A stretch of 64,000 bases of DNA from Flavobacterium ardleyense (lineage in GTDB: Bacteria; Bacteroidota; Bacteroidia; Flavobacteriales; Flavobacteriaceae), in contig NZ_CP137891.1 of NCBI RefSeq assembly GCF_033547075.1, positions 2,480,001 to 2,544,000 of the forward strand. The letters are read 5' to 3'. Shown here one piece after another: positions 7,746-18,202 of this stretch. Both the position numbers and the translations under genes were made by a program. The stretch's first letter is position 1. Each line of letters opens with the position of its first letter. The notes under the pieces were generated by a model that was not told the DNA's origin, made no database searches, and worked only from the letters and a program-made list of their open reading frames with translations.

Positions 7746-10166
7746 TTATCGCTGAATTGCGCCTAATTCCGTCTCGAGATTTGTCATAATCTTCGACATC
7801 ACTTTGTCAATTTGAACGTCAGTTAACGTTTTCGAATTGTCTTGCATTACAAAACTAACTGCGTATGATTTCTTACCTTCTGGTAACTTGTCTCCTTCAT
7901 AAACATCAAAAAGATTAATGTTTTTCAGCAATGACTTCTCTGTAAGTTTCGCTACTCTGTAAACATTTTCAAAAGTTTGATCTTTGTCCAATAGAAGCGC
8001 AAGGTCTCGTCTCATTTCAGGATATTTTGCAATTTCTGCGAACTTCACTTTGTTTGAAACTAATTTATGAACCGCTTGCCAATTGAAATCTGCAAAAAGA
8101 ACTTCTTGTTTTATGTCGAAATGTTTCAAGATGCTTTTCTTAACCGTTCCAAATTCAACTAAACATTCGCTTCCTATATAAAGAGCAATTCCTTCGCCAA
8201 AAATATCCGCTTTTACGGGTTGTGTTTTATGCTTTTCGATTCCTAATCTAGAAAGAACACTCTCTACATATCCTTTAAATAAGAAAAAATCAGATTTCGC
8301 AGAAGGCACCGTCCAAGATTCATCAAAGCGATTACCTGTTTCGATAAGAGTGAAATGTTTGATTTCGTCGTGTCCGCCTTCAACTTTGTGATAGGTTTTT
8401 CCGAATTCAAATAATCTTAAATCTAAGTTTCTTCGGTTGATATTAAACGACACTGCTTCAAGACTAGAAAACAAAAGTGATTGTCTCATAACCGCAAGAT
8501 CTGCGCTTAAAGGATTAAGCATTTTTACAGTATTCTCTTCATTAACAGTTTCAGATAAACCTACGTAATCAGCTGTAGTTAAAGAGTTTGCCATAATCTC
8601 ATTAAAACCTAATGAAACTAGTTGGTTGCTAATTATATTTTGAACTTTATAATCTTCTGTTCGAGCCGAATAACTTACAGTCGCATTAAATTTCTTTGAA
8701 AATCCAATATTGTTATATCCGTAAACTCTCAAAATTTCTTCGATTACATCAATTTCACGAGTTACATCAACGCGATATGCCGGAACAACAAGTCCTAAAC
8801 CAGCATCAGACATTGTGTTTACTTTGATATCTAATGATACCAAAATTTTCTTGATAGTTTCTTTTGAAATTTCCTGCCCAATAATTTTTGCCGCTTTCGC
8901 GAAATGAAGAAAGACTGGAGAATCTTCGATCTTTCTTGGGAAGAAATCAACAATATCAGATGTGATTTCGCCACCCGCAACTTCTTGAATTAATAAAGCC
9001 GCACGTTTAAGAGCATAAGCTGTAATATTTGAATCGATACCACGCTCAAATCTAAAAGAAGCATCCGTAGATATTGAATGTCTTTTTGCACTCTTACGAA
9101 TAGAAATAGGATTAAAATAAGCACTTTCTAAGAAAATAGCATTAGTAGTTTCTGAAACTCCTGAATGCTTTCCGCCTAATATTCCAGCTAAAGCAATTGG
9201 ACCTTTTTCATCACAGATCATCAAATCTTCGGCATGCAAGGTGCGTTCAACATCATCAAGAGTGGTAAATTTTGTACCAGCTTCAACATTTTTTACTTTG
9301 ATTTTGCCCGTAATACGGTTTGCATCAAAAGCATGTAAAGGTTGACCTAAATCGTGTAGTACATAATTTGTAGCGTCGACAATATTATTTTTTGGTGTAA
9401 TTCCAATTGATTTTAATCTGTTCTGCAACCATTCTGGAGAAGGACCAACAGTAATTCCCGAAATTGTAACGCCACAATATCTTGGAGCAAGTTTCGCATC
9501 CTGAACATCCACATCAATTTTAAGTGTACGTTTGTCAACTTTAAATTTACTTACCGAAGGAGTGATAAGTTCAACCGAAATATTACGTTGTAAAAGTCCC
9601 GCTTTAAGATCCCTGGCAACACCCATATGACTCATTGCATCGGCTCTATTTGGCGTTAAGCCAATTTCAAATACCTCATCATTTTCTATATGGAAAATTT
9701 GCGCTGCTGGAGTTCCTGGTACAATACTTTCGTCAAGTACCATAATTCCGTCGTGACCTGTACCAAGACCTAATTCGTCTTCGGCGCAAATCATTCCGTG
9801 GCTTTCTTGATCACGAATTTTTCCTTTTTTAATTTGGAAACCAACACCATCTTTATCGTACAAAGTTGTCCCGATGGTTGCAACAGGAACAATTTGGCCT
9901 TGAGCCACATTATTTGCACCACAAACAATCTGAACTGGTATTCCGTTACCTAAATCAACCGTAGTTACTTTTAGTCTATCGGCATTTGGATGTTGCTCAC
10001 AGGTAAGAACACGTCCGGCAACAACGCCTTCAAGACCACCTTTTACAGTTTGAAATTTTTCGACAACTTCTACTTCGAGACCTAAATCTGTCAGTAATGC
10101 AGATGTTTCAGCCGAATTTTCTTCTATTTTGATAAACTGTTTTAGCCAGTTGTAAGATATTTTCAT
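7746..10166 (-). CDS. pheT: phenylalanyl-tRNA synthetase beta subunit
   Basis: An 806-residue protein, full length for bacterial PheT. It starts M-K-I-S-Y-N-W-L-K-Q-F. Domains in order: N-terminal region, EMAP-type tRNA-binding domain (about 40-150, with A-G-R-V-L-T and H-P-N-A-D-R-L), B3/4 editing domain (about 205-400, with T-P-N-R-A-D-A just before and N-Y-V-L-H-D-L-G-Q-P-L-H-A-F-D), B5 domain, and the C-terminal anticodon-binding FDX-ACB domain (K-Y-P-E-M-R-R-D-L-A). With PheS it charges tRNA-Phe and hydrolyses mischarged Tyr. pheS is not adjacent. The frame extends to 10193, but the family N-terminus and the promoter box at 10191 place the start at 10166. Confidence 0.97.
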   Translation of the reverse strand: MKISYNWLKQFIKIEENSAETSALLTDLGLEVEVVEKFQTVKGGLEGVVAGRVLTCEQHPNADRLKVTTVDLGNGIPVQIVCGANNVAQGQIVPVATIGTTLYDKDGVGFQIKKGKIRDQESHGMICAEDELGLGTGHDGIMVLDESIVPGTPAAQIFHIENDEVFEIGLTPNRADAMSHMGVARDLKAGLLQRNISVELITPSVSKFKVDKRTLKIDVDVQDAKLAPRYCGVTISGITVGPSPEWLQNRLKSIGITPKNNIVDATNYVLHDLGQPLHAFDANRITGKIKVKNVEAGTKFTTLDDVERTLHAEDLMICDEKGPIALAGILGGKHSGVSETTNAIFLESAYFNPISIRKSAKRHSISTDASFRFERGIDSNITAYALKRAALLIQEVAGGEITSDIVDFFPRKIEDSPVFLHFAKAAKIIGQEISKETIKKILVSLDIKVNTMSDAGLGLVVPAYRVDVTREIDVIEEILRVYGYNNIGFSKKFNATVSYSARTEDYKVQNIISNQLVSLGFNEIMANSLTTADYVGLSETVNEENTVKMLNPLSADLAVMRQSLLFSSLEAVSFNINRRNLDLRLFEFGKTYHKVEGGHDEIKHFTLIETGNRFDESWTVPSAKSDFFLFKGYVESVLSRLGIEKHKTQPVKADIFGEGIALYIGSECLVEFGTVKKSILKHFDIKQEVLFADFNWQAVHKLVSNKVKFAEIAKYPEMRRDLALLLDKDQTFENVYRVAKLTEKSLLKNINLFDVYEGDKLPEGKKSYAVSFVMQDNSKTLTDVQIDKVMSKIMTNLETELGAIQR

Positions 10167-10190
10167 TGTGCTAGTAAATTTTTGCAGTCG

Positions 10191-10198
10191 CAAAGATA
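10191..10198 (-). promoter_or_regulatory. -7 promoter box TATCTTTG of pheT
   Basis: Exact TAnnTTTG match on the reverse strand, 24 bp before the pheT ATG. It excludes the longer start at 10193. Confidence 0.6.
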
Positions 10199-10266
10199 AG
10201 TATTGTTAACCAAAAGCCATAAAGAATAGGTCGGTTAATCTTGACTTTTAATTAGTAACTTTTAAA

Positions 10267-11577
10267 CTAAAGGCTAAGATTTCCAGCCAAAGCTTTAAGA
10301 TCTATTTCCGACATTTTAGCTTGGTATTGCGCCTCGGCAAGACGCAATTGTGCGTTGGTATAATTGAGTTGTGCTGTCCTTAATTCCAAAGTATTGATGG
10401 TTCCGATTTTATATTTAACTAAAGTAATATCCAAATTTTCCTTCGCAATAGCTTCATTTTTTGTTTCTAATTCAATCAATCGTAGGTTGGTTAAATAAGT
10501 TTCGTACGCAGTAGTCAGAGAAGTTTCAAGATTTTTCTGTTGCTTTTTAATATTGATTTCAGCGTTGTCTATTTGCAATTCGGCAACGTGACGTTTTCGC
10601 CTTTGGTTAAAGCCATCAAATAAATTTATCGAAGCACTAAAACCGTAATTTAGTCCATCGGTTGATGATTGGGAAGTAAATCCAAGACTTGACTCTGATT
10701 CTCCAAAATTATAACCAGTGTTTACAGCAATAGTAGGGTAGTAGTTGCTCTTTACTTTACGCAATTCAAGTTCGGCAATCTGCTTGACAAGTCTTTGTGA
10801 AATAATTTCTGGATTTTCTTTTGAAGCCAAATCTAAAAGTGGCAATAATTGAAGATCTTCATCTACTTGGACCACGTCGGTTACAATAAATTCAGCTGAA
10901 ACTTCTCGAGCCAGTAATTCATTAAGTCTATATCGGGTATTTTTGTAATATTCTACTTGTCGAAGTTGAGCCGAAATATCCGAATTTAAATCTACTTCGG
11001 CATTAAGCACTTCCAATTTTGCAGCTTTCCCGATAGTGAACCGATTTTTGGCAGTCGCTAGCCGCTGCTGCGAAATAACAATACTGCTATCCAAAGCTTT
11101 TACTTGCTGCTGCTGCTGTACCATTTCCATATAAAGCGTCATAACATCTGTAACCCGATTTAAAATAGTAAGTTTCAGCTGGGCTTGACCCAAATTTTCT
11201 ACCGCTTTCAATTGATCGTACTGTGCAAACATATTAAATCCATCAAAAATGGTCCAACCCAAATTTACTCCATAGGTCAGATTACTACTATGAGCATTTT
11301 TCTCTCGCAAAACTGCACCTTCGCTCCGCGTTTGTTCAATATTTTGAATATTATAATTATTGGTAATTGACGCATCAACTTTTGGTAAAAAACCAGAATT
11401 TCCCCAAGTAGCATTCTCTTGATCTATTTTGAGTTCGTTGGCAGCAATTGCGATATCGTAATTATTTTTAAGGGCAATTTCCACTGCTTCTTCAATTGTC
11501 AAAATCGTTTGAGCGTAGGTGGAAATAGAGATAGAAAAAAGAATCCCTATTGTATAAATGCAATTTCTAATTTTCAT
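10267..11577 (-). CDS. TolC-family outer membrane efflux channel
   Basis: A 436-residue protein with a signal peptide (K-I-R-N-C then hydrophobic, ending S-T-Y-A-Q) and two tandem outer-membrane-efflux (OEP) repeats, each starting with a long coiled-coil; typical pieces are T-I-E-E-A-V-E-I-A-L-K-N-N near the N-terminus and Y-K-I-G-T-I-N-T-L-E-L near the end. It forms the trimeric channel that carries substrates from the RND pump across the outer membrane. Last gene of the three-gene operon, starting 4 bp after the pump gene stop; an upstream ATG at 11592 would overlap that gene by 11 bp and is also possible. No terminator hairpin was noticed between it and pheT. Confidence 0.9.
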   Translation of the reverse strand: MKIRNCIYTIGILFSISISTYAQTILTIEEAVEIALKNNYDIAIAANELKIDQENATWGNSGFLPKVDASITNNYNIQNIEQTRSEGAVLREKNAHSSNLTYGVNLGWTIFDGFNMFAQYDQLKAVENLGQAQLKLTILNRVTDVMTLYMEMVQQQQQVKALDSSIVISQQRLATAKNRFTIGKAAKLEVLNAEVDLNSDISAQLRQVEYYKNTRYRLNELLAREVSAEFIVTDVVQVDEDLQLLPLLDLASKENPEIISQRLVKQIAELELRKVKSNYYPTIAVNTGYNFGESESSLGFTSQSSTDGLNYGFSASINLFDGFNQRRKRHVAELQIDNAEINIKKQQKNLETSLTTAYETYLTNLRLIELETKNEAIAKENLDITLVKYKIGTINTLELRTAQLNYTNAQLRLAEAQYQAKMSEIDLKALAGNLSL

Positions 11578-11581
11578 AAAA

Positions 11582-14500
11582 TTATTTTTCATATTCTTCA
11601 ATATTGTCAAATTCTGGTCTGTGCTTCCTCTCTCTTGACCACATCAGGTAAATTGAAGGAATAATAAATAGGGTTAGAATTAATGAGAATATCGTTCCTC
11701 CAACAATTACAACTCCCATTCCGACACGGCTATTGGAAGCAGCGCCAAACGATAAAGCAATTGGTAGAGCTCCTAGCGCAATGGTTAAACTTGTCATCAA
11801 TATTGGTCTCAAACGAGCTTCTGAAGCTTGTAAAATTGCTTCCAACTTCGGTTTTCCTTCTTCGCGAAGCTGATTGGCAAATTCGACAATTAAAATTCCA
11901 TTCTTCGTCACAAGTCCTATCAACATAATAGTTCCAATTTGGCTAAAAATATTCCAACTTTGATCGAATAACCAAAGTGAAAACAGCGCTCCTGCAACGG
12001 CCATCGGCACAGTTAAAATGATAAGAAGTGGGTCTATAAAACTTTCGAATTGAGCCGAAAGCAACAAAAATATTAAAACTAAGGCCAAACCAAATGCGAA
12101 TAAAGTATTGGAACTACTTTCTACAAAATCTCGAGATTCTCCACTTAAATCGGTTGTAAATGTTTCGTCCAAAACCTTCTCCTTAATTTGTTCCATTGCG
12201 TCAATACCGTCGCTAATACTACGTCCAGGTGCAAGTCCAGCAGAAACCGTTGCCGACATATATCTGTTGTTATGATAAAGCTGCGGTGGACTACTTTGTT
12301 CAGTAACTTTCACCACATTATCAAGTTGAATCAGGGCTCCTTTGTCATTCTTTACAAACATTGATTTTAGATCCATCGGTTCGCTTCGGTCTTTCTGATC
12401 AAATTGACCCATTACTTGATACTGCTTTCCATTCATCATAAAGTAACCAAAACGCTGACCACTCAACGAAAGTTGTAAAGTTTGAGCTATATCAATTACC
12501 GAAATACCTAAGCTTTCTGCTTTCTCTCTATCAATTGTAACATATAGTTCAGGCTTGTTGAATTTTAAATTCACATCAACATTGGAGAAAGTTGCATTGT
12601 TTTCGGCTTCAGCCATAAACAAAGGAATTTTCTCTTCTAATTTTTCAAAATTTTGAGCTTGAATAATATATTGAATTGGCATTCCGCCCCGTCTTCCCAC
12701 CGAAATGGTTGGTGACTGAGACACAAAAGTTCGCGCGCCAGTAAAATTTCTAGTTAATCCGGTTAAGCTATTAGCAATTTCGTCTTGAGATCGCTCCCTT
12801 TCTGATGCATCTACCAAGGCGATTCGAGCACGACCACTATTTACAGAAGAAGATCCCCATCCTGGCGAGGTGATTATTAAACTTACTTTTTTCTCCGGCA
12901 CCGAATCGTTAATTAACTCTGTAAGTTCAGTCATAAAACGGTCCATATAATCATATGTAGCACCTTCGGGCGCGGTAACGTTTAGACCTATAAAACTTCG
13001 GTCATCATAAGGAGCAGTTTCTTTTTTTAGCAAACTAAAAAACAAAGCAATCATCCCAAAACACACAATTAGAATTGGAAAGCTGATCCATTTTCTACGT
13101 GTAAAAGACTCTAAAGCACTAGCATATCCTTTATTTAATCTCTGGAAATAAGGTTCAGTCGCTATATAAAATTTAGATTGTTTCTGTACGCCGCCTTTCA
13201 TCAAATATGCATTTAGCATTGGAGTTAAAGTCAATGATACAAAAGCCGAAATTAGTACTGCGGCTCCGATGACGACTCCAAACTCTCTAAACAATCGACC
13301 CACAAAACCTTCTAAAAAGATTACTGGTAAAAACACCGCAGCCAAGGTTACAGAAATAGAAATTACCGCAAAGAAAATTTCGTTGGATCCTTTGATGGCG
13401 GCTTCGATGGGCGTCATTCCTTCTTCAATCTTTTTATAAATATTCTCGGTGACCACAATTCCGTCATCGACCACAAGTCCTGTAGCCAATACAATTGCTA
13501 ATAATGTCAATACATTAATAGAAAATCCGAAGAGATACATGATAAAGAATGTAGCAATCAGCGACACTGGAATGTCAATTAAAGGTCGGAATGCTATGGA
13601 CCAATTCCTAAAAAACATAAAAATCACCAAGACCACAAGTGTAATCGAAATGAGTAATGTTTCAGCCACTTCGGTAACGGCTCGCTTTACAAATAAGGTA
13701 TTGTCAATAGCGATATTTAATTTAAAATCTTTAGGTAAATCCTTTTGAAGTTGATCATACCTTTCATAAAAGGCATCAGCAATTTCCAAATAATTAGTTC
13801 CAGGTTGCGGAATAATTGCCATACCAATCATTGGCTGTCCCGAATCACTAAGTTTTGTTTCTAAATTTTCAGCTTCCAAAACAGCACGTCCAACATCGCC
13901 GAGTTTTACAACTTTTCCATTTTCAGAAAGAATAATTATATCGTTAAATTCTTCTTCGGTAGAAAGATTTCCGATTGTTTTGACAGTCAGTTCGGTATTG
14001 GCGCCGGTTAATTTGCCAGAAGGCAGTTCCACATTTTGTTTATTTAAGGCAGCGCGGACTTCGCCTACTGTAACTCCATAGGAATTTAGCTTTTGCGGAT
14101 CAAGCCATAAACGCATAGCATATTTTCGCATTCCCCAAATTTGCACACTACTTACTCCAGGTATTGTTTGCAAACGCTGTGCAATCACATTATCAGCATA
14201 ATCTGAAAGTTCTAAAGTATTTTTGGTATCACTCTGAACAGTCATCGTGATAATCGCATCACCATCTGCATCAGCTTTTGAAACAACGGGCGGTGCATCA
14301 ATATCCTGCGGTAAACTTCTAATTGCTTGGGACACCTTGTCTCGCACGTCATTAGCCGCAGCTTCTAGATCTTTTCCTAAATTAAATTCGATCTGAATAC
14401 TGCTCGAACCTTGATTACTAGACGAACTGATATTTCGAATTCCATCAATTGAGTTAATAGCTTTCTCGAGAGGTTCGGTAATTTGCGATTCGATAATATC

Positions 14501-14668
14501 GGCATTAGCGCCAGTGTAATTAGTACGGACCGAAATCATCGCCGGATCAATAGAGGGGAATTCTCGCACACCAAGATAGGTGTAGCCAATAATACCAAAT
14601 AAAACCAAAGTTAAATTCATAACAATAGTTAATACTGGTCTTTTTATACTTAAAGTGGATAAACTCAT
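11582..14668 (-). CDS. RND multidrug efflux pump, AcrB/MexB-type inner membrane subunit
   Basis: A 1028-residue pump of the HAE1 family. It shows the expected duplicated layout: one N-terminal membrane helix, a large periplasmic loop, five helices, then the same again. The proton-relay residues are present: D-D in G-L-V-V-D-D-G-I-V-V-T-E-N-I of the fourth helix and Lys in G-L-V-T-K-N-G-I-L of the tenth. The tell-tale R-P-V-L-T-I-V-M-N at the start is typical of this group. It exports drugs, detergents or other hydrophobic compounds using the proton gradient. The substrate cannot be told. Gene order adaptor-pump-channel with short gaps (43 and 4 bp) indicates one operon. Confidence 0.95.
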   Translation of the reverse strand: MSLSTLSIKRPVLTIVMNLTLVLFGIIGYTYLGVREFPSIDPAMISVRTNYTGANADIIESQITEPLEKAINSIDGIRNISSSSNQGSSSIQIEFNLGKDLEAAANDVRDKVSQAIRSLPQDIDAPPVVSKADADGDAIITMTVQSDTKNTLELSDYADNVIAQRLQTIPGVSSVQIWGMRKYAMRLWLDPQKLNSYGVTVGEVRAALNKQNVELPSGKLTGANTELTVKTIGNLSTEEEFNDIIILSENGKVVKLGDVGRAVLEAENLETKLSDSGQPMIGMAIIPQPGTNYLEIADAFYERYDQLQKDLPKDFKLNIAIDNTLFVKRAVTEVAETLLISITLVVLVIFMFFRNWSIAFRPLIDIPVSLIATFFIMYLFGFSINVLTLLAIVLATGLVVDDGIVVTENIYKKIEEGMTPIEAAIKGSNEIFFAVISISVTLAAVFLPVIFLEGFVGRLFREFGVVIGAAVLISAFVSLTLTPMLNAYLMKGGVQKQSKFYIATEPYFQRLNKGYASALESFTRRKWISFPILIVCFGMIALFFSLLKKETAPYDDRSFIGLNVTAPEGATYDYMDRFMTELTELINDSVPEKKVSLIITSPGWGSSSVNSGRARIALVDASERERSQDEIANSLTGLTRNFTGARTFVSQSPTISVGRRGGMPIQYIIQAQNFEKLEEKIPLFMAEAENNATFSNVDVNLKFNKPELYVTIDREKAESLGISVIDIAQTLQLSLSGQRFGYFMMNGKQYQVMGQFDQKDRSEPMDLKSMFVKNDKGALIQLDNVVKVTEQSSPPQLYHNNRYMSATVSAGLAPGRSISDGIDAMEQIKEKVLDETFTTDLSGESRDFVESSSNTLFAFGLALVLIFLLLSAQFESFIDPLLIILTVPMAVAGALFSLWLFDQSWNIFSQIGTIMLIGLVTKNGILIVEFANQLREEGKPKLEAILQASEARLRPILMTSLTIALGALPIALSFGAASNSRVGMGVVIVGGTIFSLILTLFIIPSIYLMWSRERKHRPEFDNIEEYEK

Positions 14669-14711
14669 TATATTGGGAAGTACTTAATTTTTAAATGTAA
14701 AACTGAAATTC

Positions 14712-15764
14712 TTAGAGTTTAACTCTCACTGGCATTCCATCCTGCAAAGTCATCACGCCACTGGTCAAAATAGTATCGCCTGCGGTCAAACCATCGGTAA
14801 TAAGAATTTCCTTGGCGGTTCTAGAACCGGTTTGCACAATTACTTCTTTTGCTTTTCCGTCTTTTACAACAAACATTTTCTTACCGTTTTGAATAGGAAT
14901 CAAAACTTCAGTTGGAACTAATAAAGCATCACTTACAATTTGCAGCGGCAAAGTAATACTGGCAAAACTTCCCGTTAGCAACTTACCATCTTTGTTTTCT
15001 GAAAGACCTCGAATTTTAAGCGTTCTGGTAGCAACATCAATTTCTGGCTCTTTTGCGTAAATTTTGGCGCTATACTTTCCGTCATTATTAGAAGTGGTAA
15101 AAGAAAATGTATCTCCGATTATAATTTGAGAAGCATATTTTTCTGGCACCGAAAAAGTAATTTTCACTTGACTATCATTTACCAAAGTTGCAATTGGAGT
15201 TGCAGGAGTTACATAAGTTCCTTTTGAAATATATCTTAAACCGATTTTTCCGTCAAACGGTGCTCTTACGGTTGCTTTTGCCAACTGCGCTTGTATAAGT
15301 TGGGTTCGTGACTGAGCTGATCTAAAATCGGCACTTGCAATATCATACTCTTCTTGGCTAATTGCTTCTTTTTCTAGTAGAAGTTTTGCGCGACGCTCAT
15401 TTTCTGACGAAAGCCCTTGCGCAGTTTTAATTTGTGCCAACTGTGCTCTTAATTCGAGATCATTAACTCTAAATAATATTTGACCTTTTTTGACACTTTT
15501 GCCTTCTTCAAAGTTGATTGCTTCTACAATTCCAGAAATCTCACTGCGAATATCAACTTGCTCATTGGCTTCGATTGAACCAGACAAAGTAAGACTTGTA
15601 GCAAAATCTGAACCTTGAACAACCTTCCCGGCAAATTCTGCAACTGATCTTTTAGCAGGACCTTTTTGAGATTTTTCTTTTTCTGAATTAGAACTTACTC
15701 TATAGACGATTAATCCTATTAGACTCACTGCTAATAGTGCGAAAATGATGTTTCTAAACTTCAT
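14712..15764 (-). CDS. RND efflux periplasmic adaptor subunit (HlyD/MFP family)
   Basis: A 350-residue protein with one N-terminal membrane or signal helix (residues 4-22), then the lipoyl-like half-motif V-D-I-R-S-E-I-S-G-I-V, an alpha-helical hairpin (about 100-165), the second lipoyl half V-R-A-P-F-D-G-K-I-G and beta-barrel and membrane-proximal domains. It bridges the inner-membrane pump and the outer-membrane channel. First gene of the efflux operon. No regulator gene of TetR or MarR type lies next to the operon, which is unusual for drug-responsive pumps and leaves regulation open. Confidence 0.93.
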   Translation of the reverse strand: MKFRNIIFALLAVSLIGLIVYRVSSNSEKEKSQKGPAKRSVAEFAGKVVQGSDFATSLTLSGSIEANEQVDIRSEISGIVEAINFEEGKSVKKGQILFRVNDLELRAQLAQIKTAQGLSSENERRAKLLLEKEAISQEEYDIASADFRSAQSRTQLIQAQLAKATVRAPFDGKIGLRYISKGTYVTPATPIATLVNDSQVKITFSVPEKYASQIIIGDTFSFTTSNNDGKYSAKIYAKEPEIDVATRTLKIRGLSENKDGKLLTGSFASITLPLQIVSDALLVPTEVLIPIQNGKKMFVVKDGKAKEVIVQTGSRTAKEILITDGLTAGDTILTSGVMTLQDGMPVRVKL

Positions 15765-15811
15765 ATTTTTGGGTAATGAAAATGTTTTTTTTGAATATAA
15801 TGTACGAATAG

Positions 15812-15819
15812 CAAAACTA
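15812..15819 (-). promoter_or_regulatory. possible -7 promoter box of the RND operon
   Basis: Reverse-strand TAGTTTTG fits TAnnTTTG, 47 bp before the adaptor ATG. No convincing -33 element, so this is tentative. The remaining intergenic space up to recG (15820-15970) shows nothing else recognisable. Confidence 0.35.
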
Positions 15820-15970
15820 ACGGATATAAAGAGGAAGACATAAAGCCCTTAACAGTTTTTAACTATTTATGGTGTTAAAACTTAGCTATAGACTGTGAAT
15901 TAAATTTTAATTATGTCATTATCCTAAAATAAAATGCATTTCGACTAAAATTAAACTTGAAAAACTTTAA

Positions 15971-18073
15971 TTAACTAATATAATTCCAAATGTTTTTCCT
16001 CTTCGAATGCTCCGTAAAAACCCTCAAAATCATTTGATGTTCTGGTTTCTGCAATTTGGAATCAGCTTTTAACAATGCGGTGGCATATTCTCTCGCGGTC
16101 ATCAAAATATCACGGTCTTTGACTAAATCGGCAATTTGAAGATTTAGAACACCACTTTGTTGGGTTCCCATCAAGTTTCCAGGTCCTCGAAGTTTGAGAT
16201 CAACCTCGGCAATTTCGAAACCGTCATTACTATTGACCATTGTTTCCATTCGGATTTTACTGTCGTTGCTCAGTTTACTTCCTGTCATCAGAATACAATA
16301 ACTCTGATCAGCGCCACGACCCACGCGTCCTCTAAGTTGGTGCAATTGTGACAGTCCAAAACGTTCGGCACTTTCTATAATCATTACACTCGCATTGGGA
16401 ACATTTACTCCGACTTCAATTACAGTGGTCGCAACCATAATATCGGTTTTTCCATCTACAAAACGCTTCATCTCAAAAGCCTTTTCGTCAGGTTTCAATT
16501 TTCCGTGAACCACCGAAATGGCATACTGCGGAAGTGGAAAATCTCTAGAAATGTTTTCAAATCCATCCATCAAATCTTTGTAGTCCAGAGTTTCGCTTTC
16601 GTTTATTAGCGGATAGACTACATATATTTGTCGACCAAGGGCAATTTCGTCCCGTATAAATTTCCAAACTTTTAAGCGATTACTATCAAAACGATGAACC
16701 GTTTGAATGGGTTTTCGGCCGGGCGGTAGCTCGTCAATTACCGATACATCTAGGTCCCCGTAGAGACTCATTGCTAGAGTTCTTGGAATTGGGGTGGCAG
16801 TCATTACCAAAATATGCGGGGGAATCGTATTCTTTTTCCACAATCTGGAACGTTGCTCGACGCCAAAACGGTGCTGCTCATCAATAATGGCAAGTCCAAG
16901 GTTTTTGAACTTCACTTTATCTTCGAGTAATGCGTGTGTTCCAATGATGATTTGCAGACTTCCATCTTCCAATGCCGAATGTATAATCCTTCGTTCCTTA
17001 ATTTTCTTGGAGCCGGTAAGCAGCATCACTTTTATTCCCATCGGCTCGGCCAAAGCTGAAATTCCTTCAAAATGCTGCTGCGCCAGAATTTCGGTTGGTG
17101 CCATCAAACAAGCTTGAAAACCATTATCCAATGCTAGAAGCATAGTCAGAAAAGCCACAATTGTTTTTCCTGAACCCACATCTCCCTGCAACAGACGATT
17201 CATTTGCGCAGGATTGGCCAAGTCAGAGCGTATTTCTTTCAACACCTTTTTCTGCGCATTTGTTAGGTCAAAAGGCAGATGATTGTGATAAAAGTCATTG
17301 AAGTATTCACCAACTTTTTCAAAAGCAAAACCCGCAATTTTTTCTTTTCGAACTAGATTATTGGTTATTAACTGTAGCTGAATATAAAAAAGCTCCTCAA
17401 ATTTTAATCGGAATCTCGCTTTAGCTAATAAATTAGAATCCTTTGGAAAATGAATATTAATCAGCGCATCCTTTTTGGAAATTAGCTTCAATTGTTCCAT
17501 AATAGATGTAGGAAGAGTTTCTGAGAAATCTTGATGAACTTCAGAAAATAATTGCTGCATCAGTTTTCCCACAACTTTATTGGTAATGCCACGACCGCTC
17601 ATTTTATCTGTTGATGGATAAATTGGCCTCATTGCAAAACGAACGTTTTGCTGGTGCTCTTCCAATAACTCGATTTCAGGATGTGGCATACTTACTTTTC
17701 CATTAAAGAAATTACATTTGCCAAAAATCACCATCGGCTCATTGACCTTGAGCGATTCTTTAATCCATTTATGGCCTTGAAACCAGACAAGATCCATTTG
17801 AGAAGTATCGTCGGCAAAAGTTGCAACGAGCATTTTTCGGCTCTTTTGCTCAACAGTTTTAATATGAACAATCTTGCCAACAATTTGCATTTCGGTATTA
17901 CTATCAACAAGCTCATTAATTTTGTAATATCGAGAACGATCTAAATAACGAAGTGGATAAAGGTTGAGCAAATCTTGGTATTTGTGTATACCAAGCTCTT
18001 TACGAAAAATTTCGCCTTTATTAGGACCAACGCCTTTTAGATATTCGATGGGTGTTTGTAAAAGCTTGCTCAT
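15971..18073 (-). CDS. recG: ATP-dependent DNA helicase RecG
   Basis: A 700-residue superfamily 2 helicase, the usual RecG size. N-terminal wedge (OB) domain about 50-150, then motif I G-D-V-G-S-G-K-T, motif Ia M-A-P-T-E-I-L-A-Q-Q-H, DEAH-type box D-E-Q-H-R-F-G-V-E-Q-R, motif III M-T-A-T-P-I-P-R-T-L-A and motif VI Q-L-R-G-R-V-G-R-G, ending in the TRG region. RecG remodels stalled replication forks and Holliday junctions. It is monocistronic and divergent from the M1 aminopeptidase, with 129 bp between the two starts. Confidence 0.96.
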   Translation of the reverse strand: MSKLLQTPIEYLKGVGPNKGEIFRKELGIHKYQDLLNLYPLRYLDRSRYYKINELVDSNTEMQIVGKIVHIKTVEQKSRKMLVATFADDTSQMDLVWFQGHKWIKESLKVNEPMVIFGKCNFFNGKVSMPHPEIELLEEHQQNVRFAMRPIYPSTDKMSGRGITNKVVGKLMQQLFSEVHQDFSETLPTSIMEQLKLISKKDALINIHFPKDSNLLAKARFRLKFEELFYIQLQLITNNLVRKEKIAGFAFEKVGEYFNDFYHNHLPFDLTNAQKKVLKEIRSDLANPAQMNRLLQGDVGSGKTIVAFLTMLLALDNGFQACLMAPTEILAQQHFEGISALAEPMGIKVMLLTGSKKIKERRIIHSALEDGSLQIIIGTHALLEDKVKFKNLGLAIIDEQHRFGVEQRSRLWKKNTIPPHILVMTATPIPRTLAMSLYGDLDVSVIDELPPGRKPIQTVHRFDSNRLKVWKFIRDEIALGRQIYVVYPLINESETLDYKDLMDGFENISRDFPLPQYAISVVHGKLKPDEKAFEMKRFVDGKTDIMVATTVIEVGVNVPNASVMIIESAERFGLSQLHQLRGRVGRGADQSYCILMTGSKLSNDSKIRMETMVNSNDGFEIAEVDLKLRGPGNLMGTQQSGVLNLQIADLVKDRDILMTAREYATALLKADSKLQKPEHQMILRVFTEHSKRKNIWNYIS

Positions 18074-18173
18074 ACTGCAATTATTGAAACTATAGAAGTG
18101 TTGCGAATATAGACAAATAATAAAAATCTAGAAAACGCATTTTTGCTTTCCAGCATTTTTTCGATCGAAGTAG

Positions 18174-18181
18174 TATCTTTG
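18174..18181 (+). promoter_or_regulatory. -7 promoter box TATCTTTG of the M1 aminopeptidase gene
   Basis: Exact TAnnTTTG match 21 bp before the ATG at 18203, which also decides that start over the longer frame from 18143. Confidence 0.6.
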
Positions 18182-18202
18182 ACTTTTAGTTTTCTTCAAA
18201 TT

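Noticed and set aside
16794..17944. Plus-strand frames inside recG
   Set aside because: Shadows of recG codons on the opposite strand, with no start context or family match.
18143..18202. Upstream extension of the M1 aminopeptidase
   Set aside because: It includes the promoter box at 18174; the signal peptide starts at 18203.
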